Assembly: GCA_964236465.1 (NCBI GenBank)
Contig: CAXSBZ010000040.1
Coordinates: forward strand, 1-28,624
Direction: 5' to 3'
From: Mucilaginibacter_A sp964236465
GTDB taxonomy: Bacteria > Bacteroidota > Bacteroidia > Sphingobacteriales > Sphingobacteriaceae
Length of the DNA stretch: 28,624 nt
The notes beneath the pieces were generated by a model. That model was not told where the DNA came from. It made no database searches and worked only from the letters and a program-made list of their open reading frames with translations. Positions 7,250 through 16,629 of the stretch are shown piece after piece (within the stretch, counting starts at the first letter, position 1; each line of letters begins with the position of its first letter). The translations under genes were made by a program, and so were the position numbers.

Positions 7250-8206
7250 ATGAGAAAATATTTCGCCCTAAAATATTTGAAAAGAACCGGGAAAGTTTTG
7301 CTGGCCACTTTCAATGGTTTTTTGGATGATCGTGGTTTAAAGTTGAGTGCGTCGCTGGCATATTATACCGTTTTTGCACTGGCGCCGCTGCTGATGCTGG
7401 TCATCTCATTAATCAGTACGTTTTTGGGTAAAGATGCAATCCAGAATAATATTTATCCGCAGATCAAATCTTACGTGGGCAGCAGCGCGGCGTTGCAGAT
7501 TCAGGAAATGATCAAAAGCGTTTCGCTTTCCGGCAAAACCGGCGTGGCTATTTTTACCAGTGTGGCCACGCTGCTCATCGGTGCCACCAGTATTTTTCTG
7601 GAGATTCAGGATTCGATCAACATCATTTGGCGCGTAAAAGCAAAACCGAAAAAAGGCTGGGTAAAAATGCTGACCAATCGGCTGATCTCCTTTTCGATGA
7701 TCATCACTTTAGGGTTTTTGCTCCTGGTTTCACTGATTATCAGTGCTTTAATTTCAGCTTTAAGTACGCGGATTACCCATTATTTTCCCGAATTTACCAT
7801 TCAGCTTTTTAACCTGATCAATATTGGGGTTACTTTCATCGTGATCGCAGTGCTGTTTGGCATCATCTTTAAGTTTTTGCCCGATGTAAAAATTGCCTGG
7901 CGGGATGTGCGGACCGGTGCTTTTTTTACCTCTCTTTTATTCATGCTGGGCAAATATCTGATCGGCATTTACATCCAAACTACCGGAACGGGTTCTACTT
8001 ACGGCGCGGCCGGTTCGCTGATCGTGATTTTGGTTTGGATTTATTACACTTCCGCCATTTTGTATTTTGGTGCCGAATTTACGCGGGTTTATGCGGATGA
8101 CTACGGCCACAAAATTGAACCCGCAGAATACGCCGTGCACGTTGAACAAAAAGAAGTGGAGCGCGATGTAGCGGTTTTACCTTCGCAGCATCGGCTGGAG
8201 AAATAG
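7250..8206 (+). CDS. YihY/BrkB-family inner membrane protein
   Basis: The 318-residue protein has the family opening LKLSASLAYYTVFALAPLLMLV at about 30-51, then about six hydrophobic segments (near 43-65, 100-118, 148-175, 193-212, 228-245 and 256-280). The signature GSLIVILVWIYYTSAILYFGAEFTRVYA closes the domain at about 258-285. The charged C-terminal tail (about 285-318) is cytoplasmic. The family was once labelled ribonuclease BN, which is wrong; its real role is uncertain, possibly transport or envelope function. The gene follows the dehydrogenase by 43 bp and ends two bases before a palindromic repeat. Confidence 0.85.
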   Translation: MRKYFALKYLKRTGKVLLATFNGFLDDRGLKLSASLAYYTVFALAPLLMLVISLISTFLGKDAIQNNIYPQIKSYVGSSAALQIQEMIKSVSLSGKTGVAIFTSVATLLIGATSIFLEIQDSINIIWRVKAKPKKGWVKMLTNRLISFSMIITLGFLLLVSLIISALISALSTRITHYFPEFTIQLFNLINIGVTFIVIAVLFGIIFKFLPDVKIAWRDVRTGAFFTSLLFMLGKYLIGIYIQTTGTGSTYGAAGSLIVILVWIYYTSAILYFGAEFTRVYADDYGHKIEPAEYAVHVEQKEVERDVAVLPSQHRLEK

Positions 8207-8207
8207 G

Positions 8208-8252
8208 AATGCTTCTTTTACTGCACCATTTTTAGGTCGATAAAAGAAGCAT
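8208..8252. repeat. Inverted pair of the dispersed 12-mer between convergent genes
   Basis: aatgcttctttta (8208-8220) faces taaaagaagcat (8241-8252) across a 20-base loop that contains tttttaggtcga. It begins one base after the YihY stop and lies before the convergent tricorn stop. It could fold in either transcript, but it lacks a GC-rich stem and a U-run. Confidence 0.75.
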
Positions 8253-8277
8253 CAATAATTTCAACCGATAATAATTC

Positions 8278-11200
8278 TTATCTCGATTTCTTATTCCCTA
8301 CTTCCAGCAGCAATTCCTTTGCTGCCGCATCCAACTGAGAATCTTTCGCATTTCCTTCGCCCAAAGCTCTGGAAACAGCAACATCAACCGGGCGCGGGTG
8401 CAGCTCCATATCCTTGCCTTCGTGGTCTTCAATTTTACTGAAAGGCAAACGAACGGAAGAACCATCAATCAGCGTAACGCTGCTGGTAAAAATAATCCAG
8501 CCGCCGGTTGGCTCGCCTACTACTTTGCCTAATTTCATGGTGCGGTAACCTTCTGTAAAATCTTCCGCATCAGAAAGTGAATGCTGATTGGTGACCAAAA
8601 TCGTTGGCAGTTCCAGTGTTCGCTGCCCCAATTGCGTTCGCGCCGGTGCGGCAGGCATCCCGCGGCCGGTCATGGTTAAATAGGGTTTTCTGCTGAACAC
8701 ATCCAGTGCATACGCATTTACAAAACCGCCGTTGTTGTTGCGGATATCTACCACAACGCCGTCTTTGGATTGGTTTTCGGCATCCAGATCCAAATATAAT
8801 TGGTTTAAAGCCTGTTCAGACATATCTACCAAATGCACATAACCCAATCGGCCATTGCTGATTTTATTCACATAATCCCGCTGCTGCTGCACCCAAGCGC
8901 GGTAAAGCAAGCCTTTTTCAGTAGCCTGATTGCTTGGGCGAACAGTTGTTTTCTGCGGATTTGCACCGGAAGCCGAAGTAATGGTTAGCGCAACACGGCG
9001 GCCAACTTTATTTTCGAGCAACTGGTTCAAATCATCATTGGGTTGGATCGGCTGATCATCAATCGCCGTTAAATAATCGCCCACATGGATATTTCCGGAC
9101 AAATCTGCAGCACTCAACGGAATAATTTCAGTGATTTTGAAGCGGCCGCTGTTTTCGTAAATGGTACGGTCAAAATACAACCCAAGTCTTCCGGTTGCTG
9201 CCTGGGCCAAATTTGGCGGACCGGAAACGCCGGAATGTGAAGAATTTAACTCGCCCACCATCAAACTTAAAATCCGGCGCAACTCTTCCGGCGTGCTGCT
9301 GCCGGCGGCCAGCGGTGCATATTCCCGGCGCACATCGTTCCAATTGCTACCATGGAAATGATCGTCGTAATAACCTTTATTTTGCGCTTCCCAGGCTTCC
9401 TCAAAAATCTCGTTTTTTTCTTTGTTGAAATCGATGTCCATTTCTGCAGTAACGGCAATTGGCCGTACTATTTTAGAATCCACAGAAACAGCCTGTATCC
9501 GGCCTTGTTCCATGTAATAAACTTCGTGCCCATCCGCAGAAAACTGCGCATCATTTTTATTGCCTGCCGTGGAAGTCAACTGCTTTAAAACAGCCCTTTC
9601 AGAAGCCAGATCATCCAGCGAGTAAGTGTATAAATTAGTTTGCCCAGCTGCAGAAGCAGTGATCAACAGCTGTTTGCCGTCTTTGCTGATTTCCTGATCG
9701 CTCACACTTATGCCAACAGGCAGCAAATTCAAACGCTGACGGATACCTTCTGTTACAATTTTTATTTCAGGAATATTGGTAGTTTCGGTTTTGGGCGATG
9801 CTGTTTTTACACCTGTTTTTTTGGTGGTATCCGGCAGCGAAGGCGTTTTTTCAGTTGCGGGGCGAGGTGCCGTTGGATTAACCGGACTGGCGGGCGACGT
9901 GTTCTGCTCCACAAACAGCTGCTGGAACTGATCTTCCCTGAATTTTGGCCGTTGCGGCACCAGGTCGATTCGGGCGATGTTGGTATTTTCCGTCCGCTGC
10001 GTGGTGCTGAACAAAATGTATTTGCCATCGGTGCTCCAGTTCACGTTTCCGCCGTAAGTATTCGCCAAAAAACTAACCGGTTTGGCTTCTCCGCCCGAAA
10101 CTGAAACGACGTTGATATTGCGGAAAGCTTTCGTACCATAAGCCGCATAGGCCAGCCATTTGCCATCCGGCGACCAGCAAACGCTGCCCTGAGCCGAAAA
10201 CGGCGGCCGATCCAGATAACCTTTTGCAACCACTTTTTCCTGGTGGGAAGCCATGTCCAGCACCATCAATTCTTTACCATTGCGGATGAAAGCCAGCAGT
10301 TTTCCGTTAGGAGATAATATCGGGCCGCCGTCATCTTCGCTGTTTTTAGTCAGCTGTGCTTCTTTTGCCGTGATAAAATTATACTGATACAAATGCGTGG
10401 CATCTTCCCGATCGGAAACGTAAACCAGCGAATTGCTATTGGGCAGCCAGGCCAGCTGCGATTCATTGCCGCTGGTTTTGGTTACGCGCAAGGCATCGCC
10501 GCCTTCTTTGGATGAAGCCACAAACACATCACCATGAGCCGTAAAAGCTATTTTTTTTCCATCGGGAGATAAAACCAAATTACGAAATTGTGCCGTCAGC
10601 CGCTGATGATCTGTGCCCGGACTTGCGGGCGCACCTCGCCGGACAATGTTTACTTCGGAGGTTTTGCCCGAAGCTGGATCATATTTCCAAATCCCGAAAT
10701 CCCGCTCAAAAACCATCATTTTGCCATTATCGGAAAGCGTTGGCCAAAGCACGCGGCCTTTGCTGAAATGCGTGAGTTGCTTCGGAGTGCCGGATACTGT
10801 TTTTACCCACAAATTTTGCGTGCCGCTTCTATCCGAAACATAATAGATGGATTGGCCGTCTTTGCTCCACATCGGCCATAATTCTTTTGCGCCGCCGGCG
10901 GTAATTTTTTGGTAAGTTGGTGTGCCGTTATCTTTCATCAGCCAAATTTCGGATTGATCCAGATGGCTGCTGCCGTTGCGCCACCATTGCGCATTGGCAA
11001 TGCCGCGTGCTGACAAAGCAATCGTTTTTCCATCCGGAGACGGCATCGCAAAAAACTCGTTCATATACCGGTTCTGGCTCACGGGCATCGGCGTGCCGCC
11101 TGCTGTTTTTACGCGGTAAACATCGCTCATGCCCGAAATATCCCGGCTGGTGGAAGCGTAATAAATATATTTTCCGTCCGGCGACCAGGCACTCAGGCTT

Positions 11201-11559
11201 TCATTGCCATCATCAAAAGTCAACCGTTTCAGTTCATTTGTTTTGAAGTTGAAAATATAAATATCACCATTTCCGGTTCGGGTAGAATTAAAGGCCAGGT
11301 ATTTGCCATCCGGTGAATAAACCGGCCGCGAATCATAAGCCGGATCAGAAATCAGCAAATGCGCTTCTCCACCGGCGGCAGCAACCGTCCAGATATCCCC
11401 ACCGGAAGTAAAAGCAATTTCGGCACCATCAGGAGAAATTGCCGGATCAGAAAAATAAGGTTTACCTGCTACAATTTTCTCTGCCGTCTGCTGTGTAAAT
11501 GCAGCAGGCGCAGCAGCCAACAAAAATGCCAGACAAGCTACTTGTAATTTTTTACACAT
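8278..11559 (-). CDS. Tricorn-like protease (S41 peptidase with TolB-type propeller and PDZ domain)
   Basis: The 1093-residue protein has a signal peptide (KLQVACLAFLLAAAPAAF, cleavage near 23), so it is periplasmic or exported. Residues about 30-540 hold repeated SPDGKYLAF/WSPDGKYIYY-type blades of TolB/tricorn beta-propellers. A Pro/Thr-rich linker follows (about 550-610). The C1 domain contains the tricorn Ser-His pair (GELNSSHSGV, near 768-777), then a PDZ domain (about 790-880). The S41 core carries DIRNNNGGFVN near 940, the nucleophile serine in HSLSDAEDF near 992 and an acidic segment EDHEGKDMELHPRPVDV near the end. All catalytic elements appear present. Length matches tricorn (about 1070). 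It probably degrades oligopeptides. Convergent with the YihY gene; upstream comes the glycosyltransferase on the same strand. Confidence 0.9.
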   Translation of the reverse strand: MCKKLQVACLAFLLAAAPAAFTQQTAEKIVAGKPYFSDPAISPDGAEIAFTSGGDIWTVAAAGGEAHLLISDPAYDSRPVYSPDGKYLAFNSTRTGNGDIYIFNFKTNELKRLTFDDGNESLSAWSPDGKYIYYASTSRDISGMSDVYRVKTAGGTPMPVSQNRYMNEFFAMPSPDGKTIALSARGIANAQWWRNGSSHLDQSEIWLMKDNGTPTYQKITAGGAKELWPMWSKDGQSIYYVSDRSGTQNLWVKTVSGTPKQLTHFSKGRVLWPTLSDNGKMMVFERDFGIWKYDPASGKTSEVNIVRRGAPASPGTDHQRLTAQFRNLVLSPDGKKIAFTAHGDVFVASSKEGGDALRVTKTSGNESQLAWLPNSNSLVYVSDREDATHLYQYNFITAKEAQLTKNSEDDGGPILSPNGKLLAFIRNGKELMVLDMASHQEKVVAKGYLDRPPFSAQGSVCWSPDGKWLAYAAYGTKAFRNINVVSVSGGEAKPVSFLANTYGGNVNWSTDGKYILFSTTQRTENTNIARIDLVPQRPKFREDQFQQLFVEQNTSPASPVNPTAPRPATEKTPSLPDTTKKTGVKTASPKTETTNIPEIKIVTEGIRQRLNLLPVGISVSDQEISKDGKQLLITASAAGQTNLYTYSLDDLASERAVLKQLTSTAGNKNDAQFSADGHEVYYMEQGRIQAVSVDSKIVRPIAVTAEMDIDFNKEKNEIFEEAWEAQNKGYYDDHFHGSNWNDVRREYAPLAAGSSTPEELRRILSLMVGELNSSHSGVSGPPNLAQAATGRLGLYFDRTIYENSGRFKITEIIPLSAADLSGNIHVGDYLTAIDDQPIQPNDDLNQLLENKVGRRVALTITSASGANPQKTTVRPSNQATEKGLLYRAWVQQQRDYVNKISNGRLGYVHLVDMSEQALNQLYLDLDAENQSKDGVVVDIRNNNGGFVNAYALDVFSRKPYLTMTGRGMPAAPARTQLGQRTLELPTILVTNQHSLSDAEDFTEGYRTMKLGKVVGEPTGGWIIFTSSVTLIDGSSVRLPFSKIEDHEGKDMELHPRPVDVAVSRALGEGNAKDSQLDAAAKELLLEVGNKKSR

Positions 11560-11664
11560 AAATATATTGAGTTTTTGCTGAAGTTAAAAAGCTTTCAATA
11601 TAAGTTTTTACAAAGTTGATTTATGTAAAAGTTTTGTGGTAAAAATGGGCCGTGGCATTTTTAT

Positions 11665-11680
11665 GCGATAAAAGAAGTAT
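11665..11680 (+). repeat. Single copy of the dispersed 12-mer
   Basis: GCGATAAAAGAAGTAT has an exact core at 11669-11680 and is preceded by TTTTTAT, the extended form of the motif. It lies in the 130 bp gap between the glycosyltransferase stop and the tricorn start, nine bases past the glycosyltransferase stop. Confidence 0.7.
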
Positions 11681-11689
11681 GTACAAATT

Positions 11690-12547
11690 TTAAACCAGCC
11701 GCTTCACTTTCAGAAGCAGTTTTTCTACTGCAAAATCCATCTTGTTTAAGTAAACACCATGCAGTTTCAGGTTGATGGGCGAACAAACATCTTCAGCAGC
11801 GGGCGGAAGCAAACGCAACTGCTTGATATGTGTGCGGAAATAATAAACCAGGTGAATGGCAATGGTATCTGCATCGGTTTTCAGCGCAAAACCGGCCATA
11901 ATAATTTGCTTACAATCAAAATAACTGATGCTGCGGCTTTTGGCGGCCAGCAAACTCCAAATCGTTTGTTCCAGCCAGGGAATACCTTTTTTAATACCTT
12001 TATTGATCACGGCGTCATTTAGTAACTGCTCAATAAAATCCAGTCTAAACAGGTTTCTGGGGAAGTAAAAAATGCCTGTATTAACTTTGGGAAAAATAGG
12101 GATATTAATTTTAAGCAGATCAACCGGTGTAAGAGAATAGGCATTTTGCGTATCCCACATAAAAACTGGCATTTCTTCCATTTCAGGCAAAACAAATTTT
12201 TTCAAAAAATAAATATCGCTGTCAATATAAAAAACATCACGCGTATCAAACAGTATCACATCAAAAATTTTTTGTGCATAATTGGTGCTGTTTCGGTAAT
12301 GCCGGCAAGCAGGATAATCAGCCAGCATCGGTTCTAACTTTGCATCACGGGCTGTTTTACGGATAACTACGCTGTTTTTTAGGTTGGATAAAAGCTTTGC
12401 CTCATCTTCATCGGTAATACTGCCGTCTTCAAAAATCTCCAGAAAAATTGTATCACAAGAATGATGCAGAAAACTTTGCAGACATTCAATCGAAAACTCC
12501 AGGTTTTGGTGCCCGAGGAGCGTTTTGCAATGTATCTGTTTTGCCAT
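11690..12547 (-). CDS. GT-A-type glycosyltransferase, specificity unknown
   Basis: The 285-residue protein has a DxD motif, D109-S110-D111, in FYIDSDIYFLKKF, within the fold of nucleotide-diphospho-sugar transferases. The preceding NYAQKIFDVILFD helix and strand and the following PVFMWDTQNAYSL and NTGIFYFPRNL segments resemble GT families that act on surface glycans. No signal peptide or membrane helix is seen, so it acts on the cytoplasmic face. It is a single gene, not in a polysaccharide cluster, so neither sugar nor acceptor can be named. The start has no strong ribosome site, as is usual in this phylum. Confidence 0.65.
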   Translation of the reverse strand: MAKQIHCKTLLGHQNLEFSIECLQSFLHHSCDTIFLEIFEDGSITDEDEAKLLSNLKNSVVIRKTARDAKLEPMLADYPACRHYRNSTNYAQKIFDVILFDTRDVFYIDSDIYFLKKFVLPEMEEMPVFMWDTQNAYSLTPVDLLKINIPIFPKVNTGIFYFPRNLFRLDFIEQLLNDAVINKGIKKGIPWLEQTIWSLLAAKSRSISYFDCKQIIMAGFALKTDADTIAIHLVYYFRTHIKQLRLLPPAAEDVCSPINLKLHGVYLNKMDFAVEKLLLKVKRLV

Positions 12548-12762
12548 AAACTGATTAAAATTGTATAAAATTCATGCAGTCAATTCATTCAGGTGCAGTA
12601 TTGACGCTGCTTTATTTATATAAAAGGCAATCGAAATTAAATATTAATTACTGATTATCAGCAATTTCTACTGTTAATTTTTAAAATGTGCTTTAAATTT
12701 TTAAATTAGCTTACTCCCAAATACGGTATTGTTTTAGCCAAGGTTTCAATCAGCCAACACAA

Positions 12763-12785
12763 AATTTAGGTGATAAAAGAAGTAT
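12763..12785 (+). repeat. Single extended copy of the dispersed 12-mer
   Basis: The sequence from 12763 reads AATTTAGGTGATAAAAGA and ends AGTAT, with an exact core at 12774-12785 and the TTTAGGT lead-in also seen at 691-696 and 8231-8237. It lies about 60 bp upstream of the DUF4175-like gene. Confidence 0.7.
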
Positions 12786-12804
12786 GTTAATCACCCAAAA
12801 CACT

Positions 12805-12834
12805 TTTAGGTACAGCTTATTATTTTTATTTTTG
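12805..12834 (+). promoter_or_regulatory. Promoter of the DUF4175-like gene
   Basis: TATTTTTG at 12827-12834 is an exact -7 TAnnTTTG match, with TTTA (one mismatch to TTTG) 18 bases upstream. The start codon follows nine bases after the -7 box, giving a very short leader. Confidence 0.45.
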
Positions 12835-12843
12835 AGTTGAAAT

Positions 12844-15800
12844 ATGATGCAATCCGGAAGTAACTACGATTTACTGCTTGCCAAAATGGATGAATTCATC
12901 CGGAAGTATTACTTAAACAAGTTGCTCCGCGGGTTTATTTTTTTGGGTGCTGTGCTTTTTTTCAGTTATCTCGTTGTTACTTTTTCCGAATATTTTGGCC
13001 ATTTCAACACGTTTTTCCGATCTATTATTTTCTACGGATTTATCCTGTTAAACTTATCGCTTTTTGGCTGGCTGGTTGCGCCGCCGCTATTGGCTTATTT
13101 TCGTTTGGGGCGATTGATTTCGCACGATCAGGCAGCAGAAATTATCGGCACCTATTTTCAAAATGTGCAGGATAAACTATTGAATACGTTGCAGTTGAAG
13201 AAAATTTCTGATCAAAATCCCGAACGAAAATCTTTAATCGAAGCTAGCATCAACCAAAAAATTGCTGAACTAAAACCAGTTACCTTTTCGGCTGCCATAA
13301 AAATCAACGAAAATAAAAAGTTCTTGAAATGGGTTTTGATTCCGCTGGTTTTAATTATTACGGTTGCTTTTGTGGCACCGTCCATCATCCGCGACGGCAC
13401 AGAACGTATTGTCAAACACAACCAATATTTTGCACCAAAAGCTCCTTTTAACTGGCATATTTTAAACAGATCGCTTTCCGTGGTTCAAGGTCAGGATTTT
13501 AAGCTGAATCTGAAGCTAAGCGGCAACGAATTCCCGGAAAGCGTTTACCTCGAATCCGGCAAAAACAGCTTTAAATTAGACAAAGAAAACCTAAGCTCTT
13601 TTTACCATACTTTTTCCAACATCCAGCAAAATATCCGTTTTCATTTGGTTGGAAATGATTTTTCTTCGGAGGAATTTGAAATTAAAGTCAACCCGAAACC
13701 TTCTTTGCTGCATTTGGATGTGCGGTTGATTTATCCGGCTTACCTGCATAAATCCGCAGAAAACGTAAACAATGCCGGCGATTTGACTTTGCCTGAAGGA
13801 ACTGTTGCGCAATGGGAATTGCATACCGAAAATACCAGTCAGGTTTTGTTCTCCATCAACCAGAAAAAAACACTGCTAACTGCTGACAATGAGATTTTTA
13901 AGCACCAGGAAAAGCTGCTGAAATCAGGTTTTTATGCGGTAAAACCGATTAACAATTTCGTTTCTTCTGCGGATTCTGCCGCTTACCGGATTGCAGTTAT
14001 TCCGGATTTGCCGCCGGTGATTTCTGCGGAACAAAAAGCAGATTCCATCAGTTCTAAAGCGTTTTATTTCAGCGGGAAAATCCAGGACGATTATGGGTTT
14101 TCGTCTTTAACTTTTCATTACTCGGTACGAAATCCTGCTTCTCCGCAGGAAAATAAAAATTACAGCTTGCCGGTTAAAGCTGATTTGGCGCAAACATCAG
14201 CTACGTTCTTCTATTTTTGGTCGATAAAAGAAGCATCGTTAAATCCCGGTGATGAAGTAGTTTATTATTTTGATGTGGCCGATAATGATGGCGTGAACGG
14301 TGCCAAACACAGCCGTACGCCAGAGCAGACTTTGCATATCCCGACGGAAGCTGAACAGAACAAACAGTTGGATGCCGGCTCGCAATCCGTAAAAAACAAA
14401 ATGCAATCGGCCATCAAACTTTCGGCGCAGGTAGAACGTGATGCGCAAAAGCTAAACCGGTTATTGCTAGATAAAAAAACACTTTCTTTTGATGAGAAAA
14501 AGCAGGTGGAAGATTTGCTGCAAAAACGCCGTGAACTGGAAGACATGGTAAAAGATATGCAGCAGGAAAACGAGAAAAACCTGTACAACCGGCAGGAAAC
14601 CAAGCAGCAAAATCAGGATATTTTGGAAAAACAGAAGCAGATTAATGAGCTGTTTAAAAATGTTTTGGATGAAAAAACGAAGGAATTACTGAAAAACCTG
14701 GAGCAAATGCTGCAGCAAAACCAGAAAGACGAAGCGCGGGAAGATGTGAACAAGATGCAGATGGACAATAAATCTTTGCAGAAAGAATTGGACAGGATGT
14801 TGGAATTGTACAAGCAACTGGAATTTGACCAGAAGCTGAACCAAAATATCAATCAGCTGGATAAACTGGCCGAAAAACAACAAGCTTTGGCAGAAAAAAG
14901 TGCACAAAAACAGCAAGACAATAATCAGCTGAAACAGGAACAGGATGCGATTAAAAAAGATTTTCAGGATTTGAAAAAATCATTGAAAGACTTGGAGCAG
15001 AAAAACGGGCAACTGGAAAAGAAGAACGATTTTGAAACGCCGAAAGACGAGCAGAAAAACGCCGAGCAGGAAATGGACAAAAGCTCGGAAGAACTGAGCA
15101 AAAATAATAAGCCAAAAGCAGCACAGGCGCAAAAGCAAGCGGCAGATGCGATGCAAAAAATGAGCAGCAAAATGAAGCAGTCGCAGCAGCAAGGCGAAGA
15201 AAAAGAAACAGAATTGAATGCGCAGCAGCTTCGGGCGATTTTGAAAAGTTTGGTGACGAGTTCTTTTAACCAGGAAAAAGTGATGCAAACTTTTAAACAA
15301 CTGAATGCTTCTGATCCGGATTATGTCAATCAAACGCAGCAACAGCAAAACATAAAAGATAACCTAAAAACAGTAGAAGACAGTTTGTTTGCGTTGAGCA
15401 AGCGCGTGCCGCAGATAGAATCTACAGTAAATAAAGAGGTTACGGCGATCAACAATAATATTGATCAGGCGATTGCCAATCTGGGCGACCGACGGACGGC
15501 AGAAGCTACGCGCGGACAGCAATTTGCGATGACTTCGATGAATAACCTGGCTTTGATGCTAAACGAGGTTTTGGATCAGCTGCAAAATATGATGAAAAAC
15601 GCCAAACCCGGAAGCGGCAAAAAGAAGCAGCCATCGATGCAGCAATTGAGCCAGATGCAGCAGGAATTGAATAAAAATATGCAAAAAGCCAGGCAGCAAA
15701 TGCAGCAACAGGGACAGCAAGGCCAGGGAAAACCAAATCAACCAGGACAGCAACAACCCGACATGAGCGAGCAGATGGCAAAGATGGCACGCCAGCAGGA

Positions 15801-16191
15801 AATGATCCGCAGGGCACTGCAAAACATCAATCAGCAAGAAAACAAAGACGGTAAAAGCGGGTTAGGTAACCTTAACGAGATCACCAAACAAATGGAACAA
15901 ACGGAAACCGATCTCGTAAATAAGAAAGTTGAAACGGAAACGTTAATCAGGCAACAGAAAATACAAACGCGGTTGCTGGAAGCTGAGAAAGCTGCTCAGG
16001 AAAGGGATCAAGACCAAAAGCGGGAAAGCCAAGCCGGCAAAACCACCGCTCCCGGTTATCAGAAGGCATTGCAAAGCTATCAGCAATCAAAAAATAAGCA
16101 AACAGAACAGCTTATTACCATACCGCCGGACGTAAACATGTTTTATAAATCAAAAATAAAGACTTACTTTAACGAAATTAACCGCAAATAA
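12844..16191 (+). CDS. DUF4175-like membrane protein with long Gln-rich coiled coils
   Basis: The 1115-residue protein begins with hydrophobic segments at about 27-47, 61-86 and 163-182. A beta-rich extracytoplasmic part follows (about 190-505), ending in SLNPGDEVVYYFDVADNDGV, an Ig-like or fibronectin-like strand pattern. Residues about 510-800 are Lys/Glu/Gln heptad-like coiled coil, and about 930-980 are Gln/Met/Gly-rich (QQQGQQGQGKPNQPGQQQP). This matches proteins labelled DUF4175 in Bacteroidota; the function is unknown. ATG occurs at both 12844 and 12847; either could start. A copy of the dispersed motif lies in frame at codons for WSIKEAS (near residue 460). The HATPase gene follows after three bases, so they are co-transcribed. 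Confidence 0.75.
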   Translation: MMQSGSNYDLLLAKMDEFIRKYYLNKLLRGFIFLGAVLFFSYLVVTFSEYFGHFNTFFRSIIFYGFILLNLSLFGWLVAPPLLAYFRLGRLISHDQAAEIIGTYFQNVQDKLLNTLQLKKISDQNPERKSLIEASINQKIAELKPVTFSAAIKINENKKFLKWVLIPLVLIITVAFVAPSIIRDGTERIVKHNQYFAPKAPFNWHILNRSLSVVQGQDFKLNLKLSGNEFPESVYLESGKNSFKLDKENLSSFYHTFSNIQQNIRFHLVGNDFSSEEFEIKVNPKPSLLHLDVRLIYPAYLHKSAENVNNAGDLTLPEGTVAQWELHTENTSQVLFSINQKKTLLTADNEIFKHQEKLLKSGFYAVKPINNFVSSADSAAYRIAVIPDLPPVISAEQKADSISSKAFYFSGKIQDDYGFSSLTFHYSVRNPASPQENKNYSLPVKADLAQTSATFFYFWSIKEASLNPGDEVVYYFDVADNDGVNGAKHSRTPEQTLHIPTEAEQNKQLDAGSQSVKNKMQSAIKLSAQVERDAQKLNRLLLDKKTLSFDEKKQVEDLLQKRRELEDMVKDMQQENEKNLYNRQETKQQNQDILEKQKQINELFKNVLDEKTKELLKNLEQMLQQNQKDEAREDVNKMQMDNKSLQKELDRMLELYKQLEFDQKLNQNINQLDKLAEKQQALAEKSAQKQQDNNQLKQEQDAIKKDFQDLKKSLKDLEQKNGQLEKKNDFETPKDEQKNAEQEMDKSSEELSKNNKPKAAQAQKQAADAMQKMSSKMKQSQQQGEEKETELNAQQLRAILKSLVTSSFNQEKVMQTFKQLNASDPDYVNQTQQQQNIKDNLKTVEDSLFALSKRVPQIESTVNKEVTAINNNIDQAIANLGDRRTAEATRGQQFAMTSMNNLALMLNEVLDQLQNMMKNAKPGSGKKKQPSMQQLSQMQQELNKNMQKARQQMQQQGQQGQGKPNQPGQQQPDMSEQMAKMARQQEMIRRALQNINQQENKDGKSGLGNLNEITKQMEQTETDLVNKKVETETLIRQQKIQTRLLEAEKAAQERDQDQKRESQAGKTTAPGYQKALQSYQQSKNKQTEQLITIPPDVNMFYKSKIKTYFNEINRK
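14213..14237 (+). repeat. Extended copy of the dispersed motif inside the DUF4175-like gene
   Basis: The 25 bases here match the intergenic copy at 8228-8253 except for one missing A (tttttggtcga against tttttaggtcga, then an identical core at 14225-14236). It is read in frame without disrupting the protein. Confidence 0.7.
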
Positions 16192-16194
16192 ATA

Positions 16195-16623
16195 ATGGTG
16201 CAGCCAGTAAAAGTATCAGACGGCGAATTATATACGCTTCAACTTCCCTCAACAATGGAGAGCATTGCTCGCCTGGAAAACTTGGTTGAAGAAATTTCAG
16301 AACGTTATCATGTAAGTGAAGATACTTTTGCCAATATGATGACTTGTTTAAATGAAGCCTTGATCAACGCAATAGTTCACGGAAACCAATCCGATGCCAG
16401 CAAAACAGTATTTGTGAATGCAGAAGTTAAAGATCAAAAAAGGATCATTTGGACGGTAGCGGATGAAGGCCCAGGTTTTGATTACAACGATATTCCTGAT
16501 CCTACAGCCCCGGAAAATCTGGAAAAGCTGACCGGCAGAGGTGTTTTTATCATCAAACATCTGGCTGATCAGTTTATATTCAATGCCAGAGGAAACGAAG
16601 TAGAACTGCATTTCAAAATCTAA
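16195..16623 (+). CDS. RsbW/SpoIIAB-like HATPase (anti-sigma/serine kinase type)
   Basis: The 142-residue protein is a single GHKL ATPase domain. The N box is NEALINAIVHGN (53-64), the G1 box DEGPGFD (90-96) and the G2 box GRGVFIIKHLADQF (114-127). This form, without a histidine phosphoacceptor domain, is typical of anti-sigma serine kinases of the RsbW group. No anti-sigma antagonist or sigma gene is adjacent, so the partner cannot be named. It starts three bases after the DUF4175-like stop and ends six bases before ybeY, implying one transcript. Confidence 0.85.
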   Translation: MVQPVKVSDGELYTLQLPSTMESIARLENLVEEISERYHVSEDTFANMMTCLNEALINAIVHGNQSDASKTVFVNAEVKDQKRIIWTVADEGPGFDYNDIPDPTAPENLEKLTGRGVFIIKHLADQFIFNARGNEVELHFKI

Positions 16624-16629
16624 TGTGTT

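Larger units (their letters stand above)
12548..12843. other. Divergent intergenic region with a repeat copy and a promoter
   Basis: This AT-rich gap separates the divergent glycosyltransferase and DUF4175-like genes. It has a 12-mer copy (12763-12785) and the DUF4175 gene promoter. No open frame or RNA gene is recognised in the rest. Confidence 0.5.

Noticed and set aside
9640..10104. A 154-codon plus-strand frame opposite the tricorn gene
   Set aside because: It mirrors the propeller and linker coding sequence; the minus-strand frame has clear domains.
11099..11117. CTGCTGTTTTTAC in the tricorn gene as another motif copy
   Set aside because: It misses the core at its end and encodes a common VKT blade residue set, so chance is likely. 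21035-21048 and 21724-21740 were left out of the count for similar reasons.
14980..15348. Leu/Phe-rich minus-strand frames that look like membrane proteins
   Set aside because: They are the complement of the Lys/Gln-rich coiled-coil coding region, which always reads as hydrophobic on the other strand.
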